Positions 32,999 through 44,519 of a DNA stretch of 64,000 nt are shown in pieces; position 1 is the stretch's first letter; each line of letters starts with the position of its first letter. Source of the DNA: Galdieria partita (taxonomy: Eukaryota > Rhodophyta > Bangiophyceae > Galdieriales > Galdieriaceae). Location: the NCBI GenBank assembly GCA_025991245.1, contig BQMJ01000025.1, forward strand, positions 124,001 to 188,000, in the 5' to 3' direction. The position numbers and the translations under genes are program-made. The notes beneath the pieces were generated by a model. The model was given only the letters and a program-made list of their open reading frames with translations, had not been told where the DNA came from and ran no database searches.

Positions 32999-35418
32999 TC
33001 ATGGCATATTTGAACCATGGAAACTAGAAGTAGAAGAATGCACAGGAGAACTTGTTTTCTTATTTCCTAACAAGTTTGTATGAGTCTTATTATCGTTGTT
33101 TGTTACACCCAAAGCAGTTTGAAGTGTTACTCGATTAGCTGATGTTTGAGCTACAAGTGGTTTGGGTCCTCTTACCACTGTTGTTGTCGTTGTTGTAGGA
33201 GAGGTAGAAGTAGTTAAAGATGGATTCATTGGATTGTTGGAATGGAATGTAGTCGGATTGGGCCTTTTCCTATTTTCACTTTGAACTCCTTGATAGAACG
33301 AAGCATTATTCTGTGGTACCAAGTTGGTCGATGGATTTGCCATTGCAAAATTTTTTCCATAAGCTATGGATGTTGCAGCATTTCCACTTAATGAATAGTA
33401 ATATGGAGAAGAAGAAATGGGTCGAACTCCTGGCTGTGCTTGAGCGAAAGAACTTGATGGCAACTGAAGAGTAGCAGCACTTTCCATTCGTGGATAAGAA
33501 GGAAAGGAGGGAGGAGGATTATGAGGAATATTGGATGGCCTTTTCTGAAAAGTTCTTTCTGGAATAGATTCGGAACTTGTATCTCTCACTTTCTCAAACG
33601 GTCCTCGAAATGAATCCAATATACAAATATATCCTTCAAATTCACATATTCTTCTAAAGTTATCAGCAAAGTCCATCGCGTGTTCTAAACTGCAAGTAGT
33701 AAAGCTATTTATATCCATAGAGCCATCTCGCATATAGCTTCTTCTAGATTCACAATAATAAATTGGATTGCCTCTTTTCACAATTTGAAACGAACAATGA
33801 ACTTGCTTTGGAGATGTGGAAGAATTATTCTTACGAGCATAAGAAAATGCCAATATTCTCAAAATATCAGGACGCAAACGAGAAGAATACTTCGATGATC
33901 GATCATAATCACCATTGGAAGTGCCTTTCAATAAATATATATTGCGTTTGTATGTATAAAGTGCACATCGATGCGCCTCGATGTTGCTATTGGGACGAAA
34001 GGGTTTCCATGAAAGTTCATGAAGAGAAGACGGCAGTACCGAATGACCTGAACTTGGTAATAACCCATCATGATGAATAGCGTGATTCACTCTTCTTCCA
34101 TCCAATGTGGATGATTTTTCTAAAGTCTTTGATACTCTTTCCAATGACTTTTCATCTCTTCCATCAAAGGATTCCATCATCATACAAACATATAAAACAA
34201 TACTCTGAGGAGATAAGTAACCTGCACAACGACAAAATTTCCTCCAACTACACAATATTCCTTTGTCATCTTGAATCTTCATTCGAGGTCTTCGTATTCT
34301 ATTCCACTTGAAAGAATCCAATGGAGTGAAACAATGAAAACGAGGAACATGGCTATCACAATGAACATTTCGAAACAAAACAGACAACAGAAAACGTTCA
34401 AGTTGGATTTTCGTTTCTGTCTCTACTCTTCCATTGTACTGAGAACGAATCGTTGCTCGTTCAATATCCGATAAAATAGTATGAAAATCGGGTCGCAATA
34501 TCAACTTGTAAGTTATAGGAGAATTCTTATTAGATGATTTTATCAAAGTTTGAAGAAATCCTTGAAAACTGGAACGAAAGTCGCGAATTTCTGCTATAAG
34601 ACATCCTTGATAATAGTAAAAGGAATGATTGGTAGGTAAGTCTTCATAAGGAGGTATCAACCCCAAATCTAATGCTTCTATAAGTCTCTTTGAGTGTTGA
34701 TCATATGGATAAAGTATTTTGCGACTATCTTTGGTATAGCCTTGATCATACAATTCTATGGATAACGAAACCTAATAATATTGTTATCACAGTTGTCATC
34801 AACACCAACTCACAGACAAACCTTCAAGTCAGGAAGTGAGTCGACCACAAAACCAGGAGGTGAAAACCCTTTTAAAGAATATTGTTTACTTCGCTTCTCT
34901 AAAGTGTTACGTAACCTTTGCCATAAAGTGTGACGATGGGTATTGGTTGAAAGGGGTGGCAAAGTTGTTGCTTCTTTAGATACTGTAAGACTGTCGAGTC
35001 CCACAGTTCCTTCACCAACTACATTCTCTGTAGTGTTTTCTGAAAAAGACTTGTTCTCTTCTCCTTCTTCCGGAATGGAGGGCTCGACAGCCATCGGTTC
35101 CAAACCAGTCGTCCTATCACCTTTTAATTCCTTTTCAACAAAAAGTTGTTGTTCACAGGGCTGAACACTTTCATTTACTCCCTCATTGATAAATTCTTTG
35201 GGTTGTTTTTCTTCTACCGACACAAACTCCTGATGGGAAGATTCCGCAACTTGTTCTACCAACTGCCTCTTTCGCTTTCTGTTTTGGATAACTCTTCTTT
35301 TCCTCAACTTTACAACGGTGGGAAAAGTTTCTTCTTCCGAGTCAACCAAGAACGGTTCTAATAAAGGACTTTTCCACTCTTCCCAACCAAGTTGCCACTC
35401 CAACTTGACCATAGTCAT
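32999..35418 (-). CDS. SPT20-family subunit of the SAGA complex
   Basis: Exon 1 35418-34822 and exon 2 34771-32999, with a 50-nt intron, give 789 residues. SPT20 is an architectural subunit of the SAGA co-activator. The conserved domain begins at the junction: FVVDSLPDLK / VSLSIELYDQGYTKDS, then YPYDQHSKRLIEALDLGLIP and GCLIAEIRDFRSS, then YKLILRPDFHTILSDIE, the Spt20 core. Ahead of it lies an acidic, Glu/Lys-rich linker with KLRKRRVIQNRKRKRQ as a likely nuclear signal. Behind it is a long Ser/Pro/Asn/Thr-rich tail. The tail contains a second block (about 33580-33760) with CILDSFRGPFEKV that I cannot assign. Confidence 0.8.
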
Positions 35419-36043
35419 TCATAGAACTAAATAATATATCGGTGGGAAACAGCTCAAGTGGTTTGGATAAGGAATGAATCTTCGAGACTACAACTGTTGC
35501 AAGATACAACTGTATTTATTTATGTTTATATGTAATGATTAACTGGCAAATGTCAACAGGATATTTACAGTTATCATGAAAGAGAGACAAAAGTTCTACC
35601 ATTTACACAACTAACCTTGACGCTGAAGAAACCAAGGTTTTCCAAAACGAACAAAGAAACTCTTTCCAAAGGCTTGTTTCTAGAACAAGTTGGTGAGATA
35701 AAATCTTATGCCTAGAAAACTTTCATAAGGATGCCATTACCGATGCTCGTGGATGGAAAATATCAATAGGAAAAGTAACGCTGGAGTCAAGAATCTGGAG
35801 CATAATACTCTGTTCTTTATACAAGTAAGTTGCTTTGACATCTTCCCGGATCGGTCCATTGGATTATTTGGGGTGGATTGAATAGAGATTTGACAATCTT
35901 TGGGAGTCGCCAAAGAAAATGGCATTTCATTGGTTCAACGTGCCGGCCCTGAAGAAATGCTCATCCCACGGTTGTAGCTTTAAAAGACTTGCGCTTTGCC
36001 AAAAATTTTTCTTCAATTTGGATTTGTGGTTTGTGACTCAAAG
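35419..36043. other. Intergenic region between divergent SPT20 and sugar transporter
   Basis: About 620 bases. A 62-codon minus frame at 35925-35737 shows no recognisable content and is taken as chance. No RNA gene or repeat was seen. Confidence 0.5.
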
Positions 36044-37690
36044 ATGGATTCCAAAAGTAGTTCTAGTCCAATGGAAATAGAGTCGTTAGAAACTAACCTA
36101 GAAAGAGAGACAAATGCTCCAGAAGTATGGGAGGAAGAAGAAGAAGACGAAGCTTCAAAAAAGGATGACGGTTCGACAAAGTTTCTCAAAGTGTTTGCTG
36201 TCATAGCAGGTTGGGGCTCCACCTTCTTTGGCGTTGATACTTCAGTTATTGGTGGCGCTGCTCTGTATGTTCAACCTGATCTCAGTATTTCTCCTTTGCA
36301 ATGGTCCTGGATAACTTCTGTTCCACTTTTAGCAGCTTGCTTTGGTTTAGGAACTTCAATACCGCTTTGCTATTTTATTGGAAGAAAGTATGTCGTACTT
36401 TTGGCTGCTATCTTATATCTTGCTGGTGCTACAATGTCGGCAGCTGCCGATTCTATGGTGGTTTTGTTGGTTGGACGTATTATTCTAGGCTTAGGTATGG
36501 GCTTGGAAGCAATGGTTATTCCTATCTATCTGGCAGAGTTGGTACCCAAACAACATCGTGGTGGTCATTTGAACATTTTCAACTCTTTACAAACATTTGG
36601 AGGTTTCATTGCTGCTATTATTGATGGTATCTTTCAGAATGTTTCTGGAGGTTGGCGATATATGTTAGGCTCAGGTGTTATTGGACCAGCATTGCAATTG
36701 GTTTTTGCCTTGTTTATTCCAGAAAGTCCTAGATGGTATATTCAAAAAGGACGAGTTGCTGATGCAGAACGCTCGTGGAAACGTATTCGTAAAGATATGC
36801 CAAAGACCAGAAAGGAATTCTTAGAACTCAAGGAAAATGTAGAGAATGAGATGAAAGAAGCCAAAGGATCTATACAAGTCATCAGAGAAATTCTAACGGT
36901 TCCTAGAATCCGTGCAACTTTTGTGATTGGTGCTTTGATATCTTTGGCACAACAATGGAATGGGGCAACTGCTATTGCTTATTATTTACCTACACTTATT
37001 TCTCAAATGGGAGTATCGGTAAAGAATTCGGTATATGCAGACATTCCCATTTACTTTTACAACTCTTGTTGTACGCTTCCTTCTTTCTTTTTGTTTGATC
37101 GCTTTGGAAGAAGGCCCGTTCTTTTGCTTACTATGCCTATCCTCATTATAGGGCTCATTATTTCTGGATGCTCTTTACAGGCATCCACCGTTGCTTCACG
37201 CTCTGGAGGCTTCTTTGTTGGATTGGCTCTTTATTATATTGGCTATCAAGTTGGCGTATCTCCTTTGGCTTGGGCCATCAACGGTGAAATCTATGAATTA
37301 CATGTGCGCAATTGGGGAATGTCGTGGGGTGCTGCTATTCTATTGGGTTCCGCATTTTCTGTTAGTTATACATTCACCAGACAAGTAAGAGCTTTCACAA
37401 AAACTGGAGTTTTCGGATTATACGCAGGGTTTACTCTGATTTTCTGGTTTATACTTATTATATTGATGCCTGAGACCAATGGCAGAACTCTGGAAGATAT
37501 TCGAAATATATTTGATGAAGGACTCGTTGGATTGGCAAAATATAACTGGAGACAAACAAAATTATGGATTAGGAAGAAATTGGGAAAGCAAACAGCGGTC
37601 AAAGAATCTGATGAATTTGCTCCGGTAGAGCAGGAGAAAACTTCTGCCAAGGATGAGAGTGCGTTGACTACCATTCAACAGAGCACATAA
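36044..37690 (+). CDS. MFS sugar transporter (SP family)
   Basis: Intronless; 548 residues from 36044 (MDSKSSSSPME), or 564 from 35996. Twelve membrane helices in two halves, with the sugar-porter signatures: GRKYVVLLAA, PIYLAELVPKQHRGG (PESP/PIYxxE class), IPESPRWY after helix 6, DRFGRRPVLL in the second half and PETNGRTLEDI after helix 12. The N-terminus has a very acidic cytosolic head (EVWEEEEEDE). Family members carry hexoses, pentoses or polyols, mostly with H+. The substrate cannot be read here. Galdieria is known for many such transporters and for growth on many sugars and polyols. Confidence 0.92.
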   Translation: MDSKSSSSPMEIESLETNLERETNAPEVWEEEEEDEASKKDDGSTKFLKVFAVIAGWGSTFFGVDTSVIGGAALYVQPDLSISPLQWSWITSVPLLAACFGLGTSIPLCYFIGRKYVVLLAAILYLAGATMSAAADSMVVLLVGRIILGLGMGLEAMVIPIYLAELVPKQHRGGHLNIFNSLQTFGGFIAAIIDGIFQNVSGGWRYMLGSGVIGPALQLVFALFIPESPRWYIQKGRVADAERSWKRIRKDMPKTRKEFLELKENVENEMKEAKGSIQVIREILTVPRIRATFVIGALISLAQQWNGATAIAYYLPTLISQMGVSVKNSVYADIPIYFYNSCCTLPSFFLFDRFGRRPVLLLTMPILIIGLIISGCSLQASTVASRSGGFFVGLALYYIGYQVGVSPLAWAINGEIYELHVRNWGMSWGAAILLGSAFSVSYTFTRQVRAFTKTGVFGLYAGFTLIFWFILIILMPETNGRTLEDIRNIFDEGLVGLAKYNWRQTKLWIRKKLGKQTAVKESDEFAPVEQEKTSAKDESALTTIQQST

Positions 37691-37836
37691 AACAATCGTA
37701 GAGATGTGTTGGTAGACACTTTATTGGATGTTGTGTGATCAATCAAATGAATTCTTTGATCTATTTGCGTTGGTTGTTTTATAAATATAGATTTTTGCTA
37801 TAACATGTTTTTATTTTTATGTCAAACTCCTGTTTC

Positions 37837-39673
37837 TTATGATATAGCGGTGTCCATAATAGCCGATGGGTTGGATGAAACAAGTTGTTGCTCTCTTCTC
37901 CGTTCAATTTCTTTTAAAAGATCTTTAGCTTGGTCTCTTTCAGTGCCCGGAAAGTCAACTAGTCTAGAACAATAATTTTCTGCATCATCCAATCGTCCTT
38001 TTGCAATGGAATATCGAGCAAGAAATAAAAAAGCTTCGGCAGTTTCTAGACTGTCTAAACCTTCTTCTTCTTCTTCTCGACGTTCCAGCTCCTTTAAATA
38101 GAAAGTATACGCTTTCTCCGAGTCTCCTATTTGATCATAAAGATGTGCAATTCTACGAAATACAACAACTTCTCGATCGTCACACTTCAAAGCCCTTTCA
38201 TAACAAGTCAAGGCATCTTGATATTTACCAAACTCTTCTAAACAAAGTCCCATAGCACACCACATTCGAGAATCAAATGGTCGCAACGTTGCAGCCTTTC
38301 GGTAATAATAAAGAGAGTAACTCGGCATTCGCAAAAGTTCATAGGCTTGACCTAAGCCATACCACGCCCGAAAATCTTTTGGCTGAATATCTACCGCCTT
38401 GCGATAAGCTTCAATAGCTTTGGCAGTATTTTTCATCTCGATATATTCATGTCCAATCAAAGTGAATGCAGACACGAAATGAGGATTCAACTTCAATGCT
38501 CGCTCAAAGTAGGTTACTGCTTTCTCATGATCTCCACGAAGTGAGTAATAATTGCCGACAACAGTACAAGTTTCTGGTCGATACTTTTCTACCGAAACAC
38601 AATGATGCGCCAACATGCTCAACTCCACTTGTTGTTCTCTGACGTACAAGATATTGGAATAGATATCCATACCATCCATACAATGGGGATCATTCCTTCT
38701 TATTTCTTCATAATAACGAGCAGACGTATCAAAATCTCGTCGATCATAATGAAGGAAAGCAATTTGATTCAGTAAAAAAGTATTTTTTGGAAAGTATGAT
38801 AGCAATGCATTTAGGAGATGTAGCGCATCATCATATTCCCGTCGTTCCATCCATACCATGGCGTAATAGATGGCGATCATCCAATGCCGTGGCAAAGATG
38901 CATCCAAAGTTTCTTCTTCTTCTTGTGTAGAAACCAAACGTGATAATTCTCTCCACGCATCGAATAGAAACGGAAACTGAACAACTGCACGAACGAAAAA
39001 GGAAATTGCTTGTTCTCGACGTTCCAAGTTCCTAGATATGATACCACAAAGGTAACATAAGAAACCACTCTATTCATGATTCAAAACATATATGGAATAA
39101 CAACCTCATGCACAACTTACTAACATTCCATTCTGGTGCTTTTCAAAATGACAGATTTGCGACAAAATGTGTTCGAGTTGACGATTTTGCAACCTCCTGA
39201 TACTCTTTGTATCATACAGTTTACCAATAAGAAGATGAGAAAGAGATTCGTGTGTGGTTGTTTCACCATACCTGAATAGAGCCATCGAATAAACGTTCCT
39301 TCTCACCTGCTAAGAAAAGCGAATAACATCTTAAGAATATACAAGTCTCATTTTCTAGATTTTTCAAGCATTCTGCACATCTTCGATATTCACGGCAGTC
39401 AAAGTATTTCCTTGCTAAAAGAAAGGCAGTACATTCCCTCGGGTCCAATCCTTGTTCGTCGTACGAATCGATTGTAACTTTTGTCGTTTCTTGTGCTTTG
39501 CTCTGAAGAGAGAAGGCTAGTTCAGCACACCAACGAGCAGAATACACCAAACCTCTCTTGGTGAGTTGTTGTATGGCACTCAGAAGTTGGTTCAACACAG
39601 ATTGTGGATTACTCAAATTTTCATGACAGAGTTGAATCAGTTGCTTTGTTTTCAATTGAAGTTTTGAACTCAT
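37837..39673 (-). CDS. CDC23: APC/C subunit 8 (CDC23)
   Basis: Exons 39673-39272, 39204-39121 and 39069-37837 (introns 67 and 51 nt) give 572 residues (human 597). CDC23 is a TPR scaffold of the anaphase-promoting complex, which ubiquitinates cyclins and securin. The N-terminal region has TKRGLVYSARWCAELAF and FLRCYSLFLAGEKERL, matching the APC8 N-terminal domain. The small second exon leads into FLCYLCGIISRNLERREQAI. TPRs follow, including RPETCTVVGNYYSLRGDHEKA, GHEYIEMKNTAKAIEAYRKA and AWYGLGQAYELLRMPSYSLYYYRKA, very close to human CDC23. The first acceptor (AAAG|AGTATC) was chosen for phase, so the first intron is less certain. The start at 39673 (MSSKLQLK) is more likely than the ATG at 39820. 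Confidence 0.94.
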
Positions 39674-39808
39674 AGTCTTTTCGGGACTGTTGTACTCTTG
39701 AAAGGCAACTTTGCAGTTGGAGAATGGCGCCCAAATATTTGCATTTTTCTTTCTCGTCCATGGGTGTGTCTTAAGAGAATTGTAACAACGATTTGGATAA
39801 GAAGAGAT

Positions 39809-40340
39809 ATGCAAAGTCATACGAAAACAAAGCGAACCAAACTTTTATCTATTATTGGAGACGAGGTTTGTCAATAGAACTTTTTCTTTATTTTTATGCA
39901 AGGTTTTGTTTCCCTTTAGGATACAGTTTGTGGTTTTCTGCTAGCAGGTATTGGAGAAGTCAACCAGCATAAAGAAACCAATTATTTTGTTGTAAAGAGT
40001 AAGTAGATAGTGTCTGTTTATTGGTACTGTGAAGGATATGTCCTTTGAATAGAGGATACACCTGTTTCGGCGATAGAAGAGACCTTTAAAAGATTGACGA
40101 GTCGTGAAGATATTGCTGTGGTAATTATCAACCAACATGTGAGTCTGTGTTTTGTGATATATATAAATGTGTATGTATAAGAGGTGTAAAAAGGTTGCTG
40201 AGAAAATCCGTGAGCTTGTGCATAGTTATCGTGCCCCTATCCCCGCAGTGTTAGAGATTCCTAGCAAAGACCAACCTTATGATTTATCACAAGACTCGAC
40301 AGTGAAAAGAGTACGACAAATGTTGGGTTTAGGTGCATAA
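39809..40340 (+). CDS. VMA7: V-type ATPase subunit F
   Basis: Four short exons, 39809-39865, 39920-39998, 40053-40138 and 40194-40340 (introns 54, 54 and 55 nt), give 122 residues, the usual size. No single open frame shows the gene. Subunit F sits in the central stalk of V1 and helps couple ATP hydrolysis to proton pumping into vacuoles. Spliced motifs are LLSIIGDEDTVCGFLLAGIG, the ATIEETF-like SAIEETFKRLTSREDIAVVIINQH and PIPAVLEIPSKDQPYD, all standard for subunit F. It is divergent from CDC23 by about 135 nt, and the next gene starts 24-60 nt after its stop. Confidence 0.95.
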
Positions 40341-40400
40341 AATAAAACATCGAGTTGCTTAGCATTGGAGAGACGCTTATCGATTGTGGGTGGAGAGAAT

Positions 40401-42143
40401 ATGGCTTTTGTGGTGTCGACTACCCAAAGTACTTGTTGTCAGTGTTCTGAGTGGAAAAGAAGAAGAGGAACTATAGACAAATATTTATTACAAGATAAAG
40501 TATACAAGCCTCGTTATCGTGGCTGTCCGTCGTTATATCACCAACTTGAACAGCCCACTTTGGCACTATCCTATTTTCAGTCAAGGAGTGGTGTGCACTT
40601 TAGCTGTCAGAGTAGACTTTGGCAGGCGAAATCCTGTACCTGTTGTGATTCCAACTACTTTTTTGACTATGGAGAGCACGTGTCTGTTGAGTTGAAGCAG
40701 TTACAAGTGGTTTCCAGTGGCTCCCATTGTCTATTGGTGTTGTCAAGAACGGCAACAGACACAGTAGGAGAAAGATATGACCAATTAGCAAAAGATTATG
40801 AAGCCAGTCTGGAAGCTTCAGTTGATGATAACACGGATAGGAGCCACTCTGCGTTTACCCAATCTTCTGCTAAAGAGTCGTCTGTTCCAAGAACTTTTCA
40901 TGCACCGAGAGTAATCCCAGTGTTCATGTCTATTAGTGAAAGTATGGAGTTGATACAAACCATTCATCGACAGTCAGGACATAGTGTTATTGGTCATCAA
41001 TGGTATGGCTATGGTTCTAACGCTTTACTGAATTTTGCAAGACTATTGTACTTTTTAAGAAAGGCATTCCATATGTTGGGACTAGTCGAAAACATGGCAA
41101 AAATAGGTCAACCAAGAAATAGTTTGAAACTTGTTTTGGCTCTGTTTAGGAGAATTATTGATCATACCAAGTATCCTACTTTTCAAGCTTGTTTTTATGA
41201 ATGGATGGTTGAGGATGTTGGATTTGAAGTAGAGCAAGTAGTTTTACACGGTGTGAATTCGAACACTATGATATCAGATATTCAGAAGCATGAGGAGAAA
41301 AGTAGTGTCTCTGAGAACTCATCTTATTCCAACTCTTTGAATCCCAACAGTGAAAACAAGTTCAAGAGCAGCCATACTTATGCAAGTTGTTGTCTTCCGG
41401 TATCACGTCCAGATCAGTGGATTCGAGCTCGTTTATGTCTTTCTAAAGATGGAAGACAATTCTTTGTCAATCTACCTCCATGGGATGCTTTAGGATTGGC
41501 TTTTTTGGCATCACTTCAGATTCCCATTTATGTTCATGCCTCTTTGTGGATACGAGGGTCAACTAGCAAAGGCTATATTCCTTGTTATGATAGTCGAATT
41601 ATAGTTGCACCTATCAACAATAAGAATGATAAACAAAATACAAGTCATGGCTCCTCATTGGATGAGACCGTATTGAAGAGTCGTTGGGAAGAAAGGAAAT
41701 GGAACTCCAGTCCATCCAATGCATTTCCTCATAGTTTGCCATTTCGAGCACAACGACACTCGATACCATTTCATTCTCCAGAAATACATCAGATCATTCC
41801 TTTCAGGAGATCAACTGATCAGAAACCAACCCGTTTTATACCGTTTACCGAAGATGTTCGACATTCTCTCCGTGAGATGCTGTTAGAAGGTCAATTTGTA
41901 GAAGCGCAACGATTGATATCGCAGTTACCATCCTTACAGTGGGAATTGGAAATACTGGATGCTATAAGAAAGGAAGATTATCTTATGGCAAGTCGTTTAC
42001 AAAGCAAATTGAAAATGGTAACGCAACTTGAGAAAATCCTGTTGAGGCAAAGCGAAGGAACTAATCCAGAGGAAATGAAGGAAACCAGTGACAAAGAAGA
42101 AGACTGTACAGATGAAGAAGATTCAAAGAAAGACAATTCTTAG
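40401..42143 (+). CDS. Bifunctional nuclease (BFN/DUF151) with UVR motif, plastid-type
   Basis: 580 residues from the ATG at 40401; 40365 would leave only 24 nt to the previous stop. The N-terminus, about 110 residues rich in Ser, Arg and Cys, may be a transit peptide plus leader. The BFN domain is visible as PVFMSISESMELIQTIHRQSG, then FQACFYEWMVEDVGFEVEQVVLHGV and finally FFVNLPPWDALGLAFLASLQIPIYVH (the DARPSDAIALA position). Two inserts, around residues 205-245 and 285-330, enlarge it. The C-terminus has UvrB/UvrC-like helices (LREMLLEGQFVEAQRLISQL; EILDAIRKEDYLMASRLQSKL). Plant relatives (BBD1/2) are DNases/RNases linked to stress. A possible catalytic change is PPWD in place of the usual RPSD. 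Confidence 0.78.
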   Translation: MAFVVSTTQSTCCQCSEWKRRRGTIDKYLLQDKVYKPRYRGCPSLYHQLEQPTLALSYFQSRSGVHFSCQSRLWQAKSCTCCDSNYFFDYGEHVSVELKQLQVVSSGSHCLLVLSRTATDTVGERYDQLAKDYEASLEASVDDNTDRSHSAFTQSSAKESSVPRTFHAPRVIPVFMSISESMELIQTIHRQSGHSVIGHQWYGYGSNALLNFARLLYFLRKAFHMLGLVENMAKIGQPRNSLKLVLALFRRIIDHTKYPTFQACFYEWMVEDVGFEVEQVVLHGVNSNTMISDIQKHEEKSSVSENSSYSNSLNPNSENKFKSSHTYASCCLPVSRPDQWIRARLCLSKDGRQFFVNLPPWDALGLAFLASLQIPIYVHASLWIRGSTSKGYIPCYDSRIIVAPINNKNDKQNTSHGSSLDETVLKSRWEERKWNSSPSNAFPHSLPFRAQRHSIPFHSPEIHQIIPFRRSTDQKPTRFIPFTEDVRHSLREMLLEGQFVEAQRLISQLPSLQWELEILDAIRKEDYLMASRLQSKLKMVTQLEKILLRQSEGTNPEEMKETSDKEEDCTDEEDSKKDNS

Positions 42144-42325
42144 GTCTTCTATTGGAATTGCTCATATGTAATAAATGCATATTGTGTGGAAAATGTCTTG
42201 GCGCACTTTTTCCTTTGGTAGTGGGAGGAAAGATTCACACAAGTAGTTATCAATATTTGACACATATCAAGAAAAGAAACTTGACAGTGGGCAAAAAGAG
42301 TTTTGCTCTTGTTGGAATACTTTTC

Positions 42326-43663
42326 ATGGATACTGTTCGGCAGCTGAAACACCGTATAAAGAATATCAAATGGAAAAATGTCAAACGTACGGCTTCCATA
42401 GCAAAAGGAAAGGCTGTTTCCAAGATGAAGGACTTTTATATGACAGACTTTGAAAACCGTGTACGTAAAGCCACTTCCAATAGAAACTGGAGTGTTGGGT
42501 CTGTGGAACTAGCAGAAATAGCACAATTTAGTTACAACCCCTTGTTGTATAAAATTATGATGGATATAGTGTACAGTCGTTTAAAGGATAAGGGACACAA
42601 CTGGAAACGAGTTTACAAGGCACTGGAACTAATTCGTTATTTACTGTTGCACGGTGCACCAGGAGTACTCTTGGATATGCAACACAACATACATACTTTT
42701 GAAATGCTTGAAAACTTTCGTTATGTACATCCTAAAACTGGAAAGGACGTGGGTAATAACGTGCGATACAAGGCCAAGCAAGTTGTTGATTTAATACGGG
42801 ATCGCAGGCTGTTAGAAAGAGAGCGAGAACAGAGTAGAGCCATGTTAGATAAAATATCTCAATCAAAGAGAGTTGCTTATTCTAGCACTGCTACATATTT
42901 GGAGAGAAGTAAACCAAAAGTGGAAGACATTTCTGCGGAAAGAATATCTCAACGGCGTATTATAACCGATAAAGACTTTGGTATACCATCTTCTGATGAT
43001 ATTGGCCATGCTAATAAGAACTACAGCGTTTCTGGGAACAAACAAATTACAATTCGAGCAGAGAGTCACGACACTCTGCCATCCAACAAGCGACATTCGA
43101 GCCAAGAACATGTGGAAAACGATTTGCTGCTTTTCGACGATTTGTCTCAAGACGATGAAGCCTCCATTAGCGATGATTCTATTCATGATAGTGAGGGTGA
43201 TAAGGACTTTGGAGAATTTGTTGAAAGTTTTTCCGACGTCAAATTGGCAGATTCATCAATGAAAGATACCAACGAGTTTATGACAGATATCGGGTTCGCA
43301 GATAGTAAAACGAATTCCCAACAAAGTATTCGTGAAAATTCCGATGATCAATTCGTTACAAAAATAACGGGCAATACAAGACAAAATGAGCATAAGACAG
43401 AGGACAATGCTATTACGACCAAGATCGAACAGGATGCATTCGACGACGAAACCGGCATAAAATCCGCATTGGCTTCTAAAAGTTATTTTAAAGACTCCAC
43501 TTCTAGTGGCAAGGAGACTAAGAAGAAAATTTCAGATTCTCGTGCTGCCACTACAGATTCTAGGCAAGTACAAGGAATCCAATCTCAGAAAGAAAATGAA
43601 GACGATCCCTTTGGTCAGCTTGTTAGTGAATGGATAAATGCATCACATCCACGTCATCGTTAA
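42326..43663 (+). CDS. ENTH-domain endocytic adaptor (epsin-like)
   Basis: 445 residues from the ATG at 42326 (MDTVRQLKHRIKN); the frame is open back to 42152, but those residues look like leader. The ENTH domain spans about residues 40-170: TDFENRVRKATSNRNWSV, LAEIAQFSYNPLLYKIMMDIVYSRL, KGHNWKRVYKALELIRYLLLHG, ENFRYVHPKTGKDVGNNVRYKAKQVVDLIRD. This domain binds PI(4,5)P2 or PI4P at coated membranes. The rest is disordered and acidic, with LLLFDDL (a clathrin-box-like LLxFDD) and EDDPFGQL (DPF, an adaptor-binding motif). Family members work in clathrin vesicle budding. No introns. Confidence 0.9.
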   Translation: MDTVRQLKHRIKNIKWKNVKRTASIAKGKAVSKMKDFYMTDFENRVRKATSNRNWSVGSVELAEIAQFSYNPLLYKIMMDIVYSRLKDKGHNWKRVYKALELIRYLLLHGAPGVLLDMQHNIHTFEMLENFRYVHPKTGKDVGNNVRYKAKQVVDLIRDRRLLEREREQSRAMLDKISQSKRVAYSSTATYLERSKPKVEDISAERISQRRIITDKDFGIPSSDDIGHANKNYSVSGNKQITIRAESHDTLPSNKRHSSQEHVENDLLLFDDLSQDDEASISDDSIHDSEGDKDFGEFVESFSDVKLADSSMKDTNEFMTDIGFADSKTNSQQSIRENSDDQFVTKITGNTRQNEHKTEDNAITTKIEQDAFDDETGIKSALASKSYFKDSTSSGKETKKKISDSRAATTDSRQVQGIQSQKENEDDPFGQLVSEWINASHPRHR

Positions 43664-43703
43664 GTAAACATGTGGAATTCTTATTTATTGTTACAATATT
43701 TGT

Positions 43704-44483
43704 TTACTCGTGTATGAAGGAATTTAGTATTTCGGTCTTCTTGTAGTTTGCTTCATTGCTTGAAGATAAAAAACAGTGTATTTTAGTCAGCAGGAATTGA
43801 ACACATTCCTCGATGGTCGAATTGGCAGTATGTAATGTGATATCGGGATGTTCTGGTGTTTCATAGGGAGAATCGATACCCGTGAATTGCTGAATCTCAC
43901 CATTTCTGGCCTTTGCGTAAAGGCTCTTTGGGTCTCTTTTTTCACAGATAGCCAACGGACCTAAAATGAACAAAATATGATATACGTGGGTAAGGGAACC
44001 GGTGGCTATCACTTACAGTCTATGAATACTTCCCAAAAAGGGAGTCTTTTTCTTTCATGCATCCTCTTTATGTTGCTTCGATCTTTTTGAAAGGGAGTTA
44101 TTGCTGCCACTAGAGTAATAGCTCCCATGTCTGTCAAGATTGTGGCAATTTCTCCAAGTCGTCTAATATTCTCCGTACGGTCCTAGATCAATATGGTTAG
44201 AGAAGAATTGTTTCATTAGGTTTGCACTGGTACATTGTTCGTATAACCCAAGTCGCTATTGATACCCTTTCTCATGACATCTATTCATGTAGGTCAGACT
44301 GCAAGTGTGCAAACGTATTTTCTCACCACCATCGAGACAATAACAAAGTCTTCGTTCTTCTAGTAATTTATTTTCCAAACTATAACATATTGTGGATTTT
44401 CCTGAAGCAGATAACCCTGTAAACCACAACGTAAGACCTCGTTGTCCTAATAACTCATATCGAAGACAGCGTTGATCACTCAT
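43704..44483 (-). CDS. Adenylylsulfate kinase (APS kinase)
   Basis: Four exons: 44483-44327, 44280-44234, 44182-44017 and 43960-43704 (introns 46, 51 and 56 nt), 208 residues. It makes PAPS from APS and ATP for sulfation. P-loop GLSASGKST is in exon 1. Exon 2, only 47 nt, supplies [19 protein letters not shown], found only after splicing. Exon 3 gives [16 protein letters not shown] and ITPFQKDR, and exon 4 gives [23 protein letters not shown] and [12 protein letters not shown]. No transit peptide is apparent, so it is probably cytosolic. The start at 44483 ([10 protein letters not shown]) is preferred: an ATG at 44513 would put a GC palindrome and most of the short divergent promoter inside the coding region. 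Confidence 0.94.
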
Positions 44484-44505
44484 AAGAAAAAATGAAATTG
44501 GCGCC

Positions 44506-44519
44506 AATTCCAATCAAAG
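44506..44519. promoter_or_regulatory. Perfect palindrome AATTGGCGCCAATT in a 50-nt divergent promoter
   Basis: A 14-bp perfect palindrome centred between the APS kinase start (44483) and the Pat-like gene start (44533). It contains both CCAAT-like and GGCGCC elements, so it could serve both genes. The role is inferred. Confidence 0.35.

Noticed and set aside
35737-35925. Minus-strand 62-codon frame with a hydrophobic end
   Set aside because: It lies in the SPT20/transporter spacer, with no family resemblance and no supporting splice or context signal.
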